From the NCBI RefSeq assembly GCF_910596095.1, contig NC_056535.1:1893001-1957000 (forward strand): a stretch of DNA of 64,000 nucleotides, given 5' to 3'. The notes under the pieces are model-generated. The model was not told the origin of the DNA and searched no databases. It saw only the letters and a program-made list of their open reading frames with translations. The position numbers and the translations under genes are program-made. This stretch comes from Thunnus maccoyii. Lineage: Eukaryota > Chordata > Actinopteri > Scombriformes > Scombridae. Below are positions 55,668 through 64,000 of the stretch, piece by piece. The first letter of the stretch is position 1; the number at the start of each line of letters is the position of its first letter.

Positions 55668-56865
55668 GTTGATGGTGCATTGGATTTCTTTTACTGTGTG
55701 AATTGTTGCAACCTTTTTGGGAAAACATCAGGTATGTTTTTAAAAGATGGCAGAGAACAGACAAAAACCATTACTGTGCATTCACTGTCACATCATATCA
55801 GCACATGATTTTTATGGATGAGAAATGATGCAGACCCATTACAAAGAAAGTAATATGAGAACCATTACACTTTACAACAATGCAACCTTACAACATACAG
55901 TAGCTGCACTCACTGCACATTTTTTTAGCACATCACAGACACAATCATAGCCTTGTTCATAAACCTGGGAACAAAATAGTCATCCATATTGCTTGAGAAC
56001 ATTTAGGAGTAATTTGGGAAAAATATCTTAGTTTTAACTGTCTTAGACTGATCAGTTTGATCTTAAACCAACAAATACAGTTCTAGTGCCAATTCTTAAT
56101 AGCAATATGGCTTAAAAAAACCAAACTTCTGTATAAATTTCACTATTTCACTTGCAACCACAGCATAGTGGTCTGAATCACTGTGCTGCTTTCCAGCAGA
56201 ACTGCCTAAAGTAAGAGTAAGAGTGCTCTATACTGTATGTACTTTTCAAAATGTGAAAGAGAAATCTTAGTGACAAGCAACAGCAAAGACTGTAGAAATT
56301 TTGGGTTGCACAACATAATATAGTTCATGCCTTCAAGAGATGAACTCCATATACATTAATTGCAATCACCTACATTTCTTTATCATATTTATAAGGCCAG
56401 TAAGCAGTCGTGGTCACATTTGTACTCATTTCAAACACTTCTGTCACATTTTGGCCTCTTAGATATTCTGGAAACTCATTTGCTCACATTTCAAGGGAAG
56501 TCAATCAGTGTTTGATAGATTTAAGGTTCTATCCTTTAGTACTTGGCTGTTATGAATTTCACTTTGGAAGAATTAAAGCTTGACAAGCCTATGTGGGCAA
56601 TTTCAAAATGAAGAGCATTGATAGGACAGACTCATGTCTTGCAAGTGTTTATACACACGAAATGCATTTTCTTCATGTATTAATTCTGACAGAAACGTGG
56701 AACTATTACAGGAACAAAAACTAACAAAGCAAGAAATTGAGGAAACAAGATGAACGTTAGGCCAGTCTGTTTTGACCTCATGGAAAGGCTGCATGGGTTC
56801 TCAGGCAGTATACCGCTCACCCTCTGAAACGATTTGACATTCTTGTAGTTTTGAGGCCCTTTGAT

Positions 56866-57039
56866 CTAGTTATCATTGTCCTCTTCATCGCTGTCCTTCA
56901 TGGAAATGCCTTGCATCCCTCCTTCCCTCACTGAGGCAGTGGCTTCTTCCAAGGTCAGCCGATTTCTCACGGTTTCATACATCTTACTGTTTAATGTGGA
57001 GTCCAGCACCCCTTGAAGGCGGAAGTCACGGTACTTTTT
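56866..57039 (-). CDS. cadps: cadps last coding exon
   Basis: 174 bases including the stop, acceptor CTTTAG before AAAAAG. Contains [29 protein letters not shown] and an acidic DSDEED end typical of CAPS proteins. Confidence 0.92.
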   Translation of the reverse strand, partial: KKYRDFRLQGVLDSTLNSKMYETVRNRLTLEEATASVREGGMQGISMKDSDEEDNDN

Positions 57040-58254
57040 CTAAAGAATGAATGAATAAATCCCGAACAAAAGAATCAGAAACAGCTGGCAAAGACATTCA
57101 AGAAATCAATTTACAACTTTTGTGAGATAGATTCTAGCTTTAGTCATGGGTTCCGTTGGTTATTATAACATTTGCTGGTTTTCAGACGGAAAACCACCCT
57201 GTGTTAAAACAACACAAGGGACTTTGTTGTGAAGGCGTGTTTTTTTTTTTGGGTTCTGCAGAGACATGAATGCACCTGTGGAAAGGTATCAGGACAGCAA
57301 CTGTCATTCGTTGCTACCATGGTGAGGTAAACTGCAGAAATACTGCCTTTGTGTTACAAAGTGGGGCTGCCCTTTTTCATGCAGCCCTTATGGTGATCTC
57401 AATATGGCCTTATACTCAAAATAACTGCTGCGATCTTAGAATGTGGTCACCAAAAATGAGTCCAACAGTGCAAGTAAGGGCAAGTAACATGAGTGGTCAG
57501 TTGATCAGACAAGTTGTAAGCAAGTCCCAAGGTTAGACACATTGACTACAGCATTATGCTTTGAAGCCATGTGGTTTTCAGCTTTCTGTCCTCATACTAC
57601 ACATAAGGTACATTATTAGTAGCAATCTGTACTGATGATATTGAATGATTAATCAACAAAATATGTGTGACAGTGAATTGAGATAAGCTGTTGTGATTCC
57701 AACTGTGTCATCGTCATGCTTTGATATTATCACCTTGCTTTGCATCACTTACTGAATCCCATTCAGCTAATATAAAATAGGTCAGATCTCCTATTTCATT
57801 TAAGGTTACACCTGGAATTGGTCTCGTTGTATGAAGGTCCAGGGTTATTTGAGACAAGAATGTGGACACAAAAATGTCAACTTCAGCTGCTGGTTAAAAC
57901 CCAGCTTGTATAGGTGTTCCAACTACCACAGTTGGTGGTGTTAGTGGGTGGGAAGCCAGTGAGGGACTGTTTATGTGGATAGCAGCAGTGAAATATTGTG
58001 ATGTACCAGAGTTAAAGAAGAGTTAATTTAATAACCTGTCATTGAGAATATTAATTTACAGTATATCTAACATTAGTTGTTGGAAACATTTTGGAAACTT
58101 GCTTTAAGATTTGTGATTTGAAAATATGAAAAAAAGCAATTGTCCTCACCTTGATGACCCTGATGAGAATCTTCAGCTGATAGACATGGAGCTGCAGGTC
58201 CATACGGTCAGTGAGCCATGTTCCTATAAGATTCATAGTACTGGTGTACCATTG
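56866..58254 (-). CDS. cadps: cadps (CAPS) C-terminal two coding exons, partial
   Basis: Calcium-dependent secretion activator: peripheral membrane protein that primes dense-core vesicles for Ca2+-triggered exocytosis with SNAREs, Munc13-like MHD region and a PH domain (known for the family). Only the C-terminal end is visible. Exon 58254-58150 encodes 35 residues ([19 protein letters not shown] then [16 protein letters not shown]); exon 57039-56866 encodes 57 residues, [18 protein letters not shown] through EEATASV and the acidic tail [14 protein letters not shown], then TAG (56868-56866). Both exon joins are phase 0. These are hallmark CAPS C-terminal sequences. CADPS rather than CADPS2 is chosen because of linkage to fezf2, as in human. 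All upstream exons lie beyond 58254; none recognised before the window end. Confidence 0.92.
57040..58149 (-). other. Last intron of cadps
   Basis: 1,110 bp, GT-AG. The 88-codon plus-strand frame at 57270-57536 has no recognisable domain. Confidence 0.8.
58150..58254 (-). CDS. cadps: cadps penultimate coding exon
   Basis: 105 bases, acceptor TTACAG before CAATGG, donor GTGAGG after AAG. Conserved WLTDR and QLKxLIR motifs of the CAPS C-terminal region. Confidence 0.88.
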
Positions 58255-58334
58255 CTGTAACAAAAAACAAATAAACACACAAATTATCATCTGATATTCC
58301 ATGAAGTACAATTAAATCTAGTTAACTTCTGAAC

Positions 58335-58645
58335 ACACCAGTGTTTATTTCATTAACAAAAACTATGACTAAATATGTTTGTCAAAAGCCTTTTTTTCCA
58401 TAACTAAGATGAGTCAATGATAAGACGGCACCATTAAACACTAACTGTGACTATATCAACATGCAAAATTGTTGACAAAAAAGACAAGGCTAAAATGTTG
58501 TCTAAAAAATAAAAACTTTACCAAACTAAGACTTGAGTTAGAAAAACAGAATGAGGTTGACGTAATATGATAAAAACTACAAAGGACATTTGACACAGGA
58601 CAAAGACTAAATAAAAAAAATAGCTGACAAAATTAACACTAGAAT
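58335..58645. repeat. Teleost interspersed repeat in cadps intron
   Basis: Starts with TTTATTTCATTAACAAAAAC and ends with GCTGACAAAATTAACACTAG; ACTAAA/AAAACT words throughout. Very common fish repeat, class uncertain. Confidence 0.5.
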
Positions 58646-61600
58646 ACACACATCAAATGACAACATTTCAACACTAAATACAACCCGGAAAATTAATGTC
58701 TGTGGTCCATCAACTTTGCTCATTGTGTGTTTGGCAGGAAAAGCATGTGATGCCATCCTTACAGTGTATCATCATGACACTGAGTTTCATGGATCACTGA
58801 GGGAGAAGCCAGGGGGACAACGCTGACAAGTAAATCCTTGCAGATAGACATCTTTAATCTGAAGACATTCATGTTGTGTCGGTTGCACAGCCTCATCAAG
58901 CCATTTGAAAATGACACACAGCACAGAGTGGGCACTTCTCTATAGCGGTGGTTGTATTCTGCAGTTCAGAAATGCCCACACAATCTTGCCTGGGACCCAA
59001 GCTTAGGAAAACAGTTTCTACTCTTGTCATGTGGGGCCCCATCAGATAGTCCTATAGGCTTAGGATCTATTTAAGTGTGGACCCCGGGAAGATCCAGCAA
59101 CCAATGAGGCATCAGTTAATGGGGATCCTAATAAAGAGGAAAGCTTATGATGCTCTTGGCACACATCAACATGTTCTGAGACTACCCTGTGGTGACAGAC
59201 CTATGGGCACTTGTCAAAGGCCATGAAACAAATCTTTTAGGTGTCAGTTTAGCAGTATGTTCCAAGCTTTGACTGTTGCGGTCTCTCTTTAATGATGAAC
59301 CCATGTCTCTTGAGGGTTTTAACGGCAGCAAAGATAGCGATTCTGAGACCCACCCCCCACACACACACAAAATGTGTGGGCATTCTCTCCTGGAAGCCAA
59401 GGAAAACTAGGACTTCCTTCTTATTCACATTTATATTTATTAATCATTATTATTTATTAATATTACATTTTTTTATCGTGTCATCATGGCCATCTTCTCC
59501 CAATGTGTCACTGAATTTTATGTATAGCACCCCACTGGATTTGGATGTGTTGTAAGTGTAAATTTTGGTGATGGAACAGTATATTGCAATTGTCAGGTCT
59601 ATTGAAGGGAAACCAGGTGAATCAATCAGGTGTGGCTACTGTCAACCACAAAACTATGAATGGTAAAGACTCTGTCCCTGTCTGACTCTAGTCTCACACC
59701 AAAGTTACCAATGAATGTCATTGAAATAAAACAAGGTATTCCAGAAACACCAGTGCTATCAGCTACCAAGCCTCAGTAAGATGGAGCAATAGAAGGTAGA
59801 GTGTTAAGTAAACTGAACTAGACATTACCAACACAGCAACATGTGAAGTGGTGATTAAGAACTTCATCAATATAAAGCACAGGTGAGCGACCTTCCTTTT
59901 TAAACAGCACTTGAAATTTTTGATGACATAGTTCTCATGGAGGTTGAATGACTTTATTATGAGCCACTTTGGACAAAGATGTCTACCAAAAGATTGTAAT
60001 TACTCAGTCATTTTACTGATAGCATTTAGACAGGCCCACTGATGTTATGGTTCACTGGGTGGTGTTTGAAGACACTCAGCATCATGGACAGGGCCTGACA
60101 GGGCTTTGAAACATTCCCAATTTCACATCTGTTTGTAGTCAAGTCAACAATTTACCTGTGTGGGATTCGTTAGTGTTTGTAGCCTGTGTCAGAAAGTCTG
60201 GTAGTGCTTGCTGTATAATGGGTAATTAACATTAATAACCAGCAAAGGGAAACTGTATGTTTCTATGCCAACATAGATAAAAGACATGTGTATGTGTTTT
60301 ATTAATAACTTAACATAAACCTTTAAATGTCATCTGTTGAAATAAAGTTGAGTGGTGCATTATATTTCACTATTAATCTGTATGGTATTGAGTATGTAAA
60401 AAGCTTTGTAGTGAATGCAGCAATTGGATCACAATGAGAAGCCATCTTTAAGATGGCACGCCTCTTCAATTACTCAAAAAGTATCCTGCACAAAAATGAG
60501 AAATAAATGACCAAAACAACATCACAACAATCAATACATTTCCAGAAATAATCAATTACTAATATTATGTAACCATATACATGAATTCAAATTCATCTGT
60601 ATGAAAAGTAAGGCCTGTATATTTGATCTTCTCTATCTTGTAATGTTTGGGAATAACTAATGTTTTTTTAGGATCTAGAGGTTTTAATGCCTAAGAAATG
60701 AAAAATAAATTGTCTTTGTCTGTAATAATATTCTACATTTATAGAAAAGGCATGTAATCAATCTCCTCATTTAAACCAGGATATACCGTTGCATCAAGTA
60801 CCCTGATAAAGACCTTTATGGTTGAAACCGGTCTTTTTTTTTTATTGCAAGTAGCCATGTTGAATAAAACCTTTTTAACTTAATCCTAGAGTTTTTTATT
60901 CCTGTTCCACACGAGTGCCTAAAGTTTGTTATTCCTTATATGTGATGACCCTTATCTTCAAGAGCACCTGTGTTTTTCTTGAGTTTTATATGATCAAGAC
61001 AGTCCTTGAGCACACCACTACCTCTTTTTCACAGGCTTTGCAGTGCTGTATTTTTGCTAGAGAGGTATATCTCAGTAATCTGTATGATGTGTGCACTTTT
61101 GTTTTTGAACATTAATGTTGTTTAAATGAAACTTTTCAATACTATTGGCTTGAGCTGGATAAAAGAAAACAATTTTCCAATTAATTGTAATTTTTATTTG
61201 AATGATCCGATATTGATTATTAAAATCCAGAGATCGAATTTTGCATTTGTGCCTTTTCTCAGTTAACATGTGTACATCTGTGCTAAATGTTATGTGTATG
61301 CAGGGGTTATTTGTTGTAAGTGGTTCACTTAGGGCTGCATGATGTGCAAAATATCTACTTTGTGGAAATCCAAATTATTACTTACATTTAAAGTTAAAAA
61401 GTAACATAGATGATAGCTGGCTATATTTGCCATCTTGAGTCACAACAGTGGGAGTCGACGATGTGTGGATTAGCGTGTAGGGTTAGCTAACACTAGCTAG
61501 CAGCTGTCTGCACATATCAGACTGATGTCTTGTAAACACAAATAGTGCAGAGGAATTATGAAGCAAACTCAGGAAATTAATGAATGAATCAGGAAAGCAG

Positions 61601-61949
61601 TGCTGATATCTAGCCATACTATTGGTGATACATGGCCATTCTTAGAGTACCAAAACAAAACATTTTTCAATACCTAGCTCTGAGGAATATAAATGTGCTT
61701 ATGCTATAGAAATCTTTTGTTATTTAACCAAAGAAGCCAGCATTCTCAGCAAATATATGACAGAAAAACTATCTTATATAAGACATATGACAAAGCATTC
61801 GGTGTTCTCATACTTTGCAATGCAAAAGGCACAATTCAGTCAGCACTCCTAAAGCAGAGGTACCAAACCTAGCCGTCATAGCCTGGTACTATCATTTACA
61901 CAGGTGTTACAGGCTTCAACCTTGAAATTCTGCCATTGCTCTATTTAGT

Positions 61950-62130
61950 CCAGCTCTCTCCACAGCGACCTCTGCGAGGCACAGTGAGCTCAGAGCACGG
62001 CAGCCATGCAGAAACAGAGCCGAAAGGCTGCAGATGTTTCTCTGTGGGCCCTGGCTGTTGCCAGTCTAATTGATGGATAATGATGAGCGCGGGCTGATAC
62101 TAATAGAAGCCGACTGACTTTCAACAGTCA
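61950..62130. promoter_or_regulatory. Possible conserved intronic element in cadps
   Basis: GC-richer complex block with CCAGTCTAATTGATGGATAA and GATGAGCGCGGGCTGATAC in an A/T-rich intron. Conservation untested. Confidence 0.33.
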
Positions 62131-63089
62131 GGGTCACAGCGAAGTGAATGGGGGTTTGGAGAAGAATGGGAGGAGAAATGAAGAGGAAGGGGGTAGCAGT
62201 GTGTGTATGTGTGTGTATTTAGGGGAGATGAGATGCCAGAGGGTAATTTCTAAGTTGTACAAGATTTTATCCTTGAAAATGAACAACATTTTATCATAAG
62301 GATTAAATAAGAGCACTATTGTTCATCAAATTGAATAAAGTACAAAGTTAAAGGCATATTCTGCTTATTGCAAAAATATTTGCTAACCAGTTTTTCCAAC
62401 CACAATAACTGGTTGCACAGGCATCAATACTCTCTGCTCTATAGCTGGTTCTGCATAGAAATCTTCATGTCAAAAATACATTTTTAAGATGAAGTCTGTC
62501 TGTCCATTCATCCAGCCATCCATCCATTACAGTGGGTATGAGCGGATATATACTAAAGATTTGTGTAGGAATTGTTCACTTTTTCGTGTTCTATTTTGTT
62601 TTCTTTTTGGGTGTGTCTTCAGGCTCTGGCAGCGATTATGACATTTAGCTTTTCATGCTTCTTAAGAAAAGAGTAGTAAAAGAAAGTATTGTGTTCACCC
62701 ATCTGTGTGCTACAGTGAGGATACTTTTGTTGTTACAGTGACCTCCGCCTGTGGTGATGACTCAGATATTCATTGAATAAGATGTGGACTAGGTAAACTC
62801 ATGCTGTAGCCTTGCACACTCTTAATGTTTGGAAATACTTTAAATAGACTAGACCAGACTAAAAGACACAATAACAACCAAAATAAGTTAAAACTGATTG
62901 TAAGTTTTGCAATGTTAAAGATGATTAATCAGAGTATTAGTTTGTGTGTCTGAAACAACAACCATCCAATATTTTGGAATTTTTGCTAGACCAAACCCAA
63001 AAGACCATAACCTGCTCAGTGGGACACCAAGATCACTGCAATTTGAGACTTATTGAGTCCATAGGAAGAGGAAAAGAGCAGGTCAAGCT

Positions 63090-63300
63090 CAATTAGTGGA
63101 AGATGGGTGAAAGAGAAGATGGCTGTGCTGAGGCAGTGCTGGGGTGAATCAGTGAGGCGACCTGGTGCCAGCAGCTTCCTATCTGTCGCTGTGTGCCTGT
63201 GAAGGCTTCAGCGTGGCAGCAGGCCTGTGATCTCGCCCCGAGCACAACCCCCTGCTGAGAGGCCAGGCCTGGAGTGACTGATCCACTGACTGGCTGCTCT
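63090..63300. promoter_or_regulatory. Possible conserved intronic element in cadps
   Basis: GC-richer, repeat-free block (GAGGCGACCTGGTGCCAGC; CTGTGATCTCGCCCCGAGC) near the window end; no coding frame fits. Weak case. Confidence 0.22.
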
Positions 63301-64000
63301 CCCTCTTTCCATCATCCACTCCTCCTTTGCTCTCCTTTTTCTTTAGACTTTACACTGTGCCACACAGCTCCCATCTGCAGCCATTTTTGCAGCAGCCATT
63401 TTGTGTCCTGTTCCGCTTTACTCGTCTTCATTTTATATGTAAAAAAAAAAAACAAACTTGACAGTTATGTCACAAGTCTTCTTCCTGCCATGACTGGCAT
63501 TTTTTTGGAGGTCTGTCAGGGACATCTTGTGCACACATGATGTCTATGATTTTAATGCCAGTTTGAATTTGAATGAAAGTGAAAGTGATATCTGCACGAT
63601 TGGTATAAATGCTCTCCAGGAGAACAGGACACAAAGACTTCTGAAACTGAATTTGAGAAATAAAACAGGACAGTTTTCTTTATCTCAATCTAAAGACAGA
63701 GGATATTGTGTACTATATAGATTGTGAAGTGCTTTTTTTGGGTCAAATATATAAAATTGAATCGACTATAAAACATGTTCACTATCCTTGCCGACATCAC
63801 ATGACATACTGCTGAGTAAAGTTATGTTTGCATTCTTACAAATTTAAATGTTTAAATGATGTTTTTACTTCTGGAAGAAAATCCAAAAGTTCCAGTTTCA
63901 CTCTGATTCTCTATGAGAGTTTGTCTTGTAAAAGAAATTGATCAAAAATAGAATGTCTGAATTTACACTCAGTATTCTTGTAATTAAAAGTAGACAGTCA

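Larger units (their letters stand above)
58255..64000 (-). other. cadps intron sequence to window end
   Basis: No further cadps exon recognised. It contains dispersed repeats: 58335-58645 with TTTATTTCATTAACAAAAAC and GCTGACAAAATTAACACTAG, both typical of one fish repeat, and 60780-60890 with AAGACCTTTATGGTTGAAAC, a transposon-tail-like phrase. The remainder is A/T-rich. Confidence 0.55.

Noticed and set aside
59292..59555. 87-codon plus-strand open frame in the cadps intron
   Set aside because: No domain; contains a CA-type stretch and hydrophobic A/T-driven codons.
61072..61269. Minus-strand frame considered as another cadps exon
   Set aside because: No CAPS-like residues and no matching splice borders; A/T-rich chance frame.

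Overview
This window comes from a teleost fish genome, probably a percomorph. It has vertebrate-type split genes with GT-AG introns, long (GT)n and poly-C/poly-G tracts, and a dense load of fish repeats: L1-like, I/Nimb-like and L2/Maui-like LINEs, Tc1/mariner, PIF/Harbinger, hAT-like and TTAA-flanked elements, LTR elements, and a tRNA-derived SINE. Three protein-coding genes can be supported, and their order and strands match human 3p14.2 (C3orf14 +, FEZF2 -, CADPS -).

Layout. 1-8.75 kb is a graveyard of transposons: an LTR with primer-binding site (minus strand), L1-like fragments interrupted by a dead Tc1/mariner copy, then the 3' half of an I/Nimb-like LINE that ends about 60 bp before the first coding exon of the next gene. 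8.80-14.05 kb holds the C3orf14 homolog (four coding exons, about 140 aa). 14.8-24.1 kb is intergenic, with microsatellites, unusually long poly-C/poly-G runs and several blocks resembling conserved developmental enhancers. 24.22-28.10 kb is fezf2 on the minus strand (four coding exons, 424 aa, six C2H2 fingers and an N-terminal eh1 repressor motif), with a likely noncoding first exon and TATA box near 28.53-28.73 kb. 28.7-56.8 kb is a gene desert between fezf2 and cadps, filled with repeats (Harbinger relics at 38, 48 and 54 kb, TTAA elements at 32.5 and 42.2 kb, an L2-like LINE at 43 kb, a solo LTR with perfect target duplication at 46.4 kb) plus one long enhancer-like block at 50.4-51.3 kb. 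56.87-58.25 kb carries the last two coding exons of cadps on the minus strand. The rest of that gene lies beyond the window, and 58.3-64 kb is its intron.

How the genes work together: they do not form an operon or a shared pathway. fezf2 is a forebrain patterning repressor, cadps a dense-core-vesicle priming factor of neurons and endocrine cells, and the C3orf14 homolog a small poorly characterised protein. Their linkage is an ancestral vertebrate synteny block, possibly held together by fezf2 enhancers spread over the flanking deserts (inference). I see no operon-like, CRISPR-like or otherwise new molecular system. The most interesting items are regulatory candidates around fezf2, the LINE tail abutting the c3orf14 start, and several structurally informative transposon relics.
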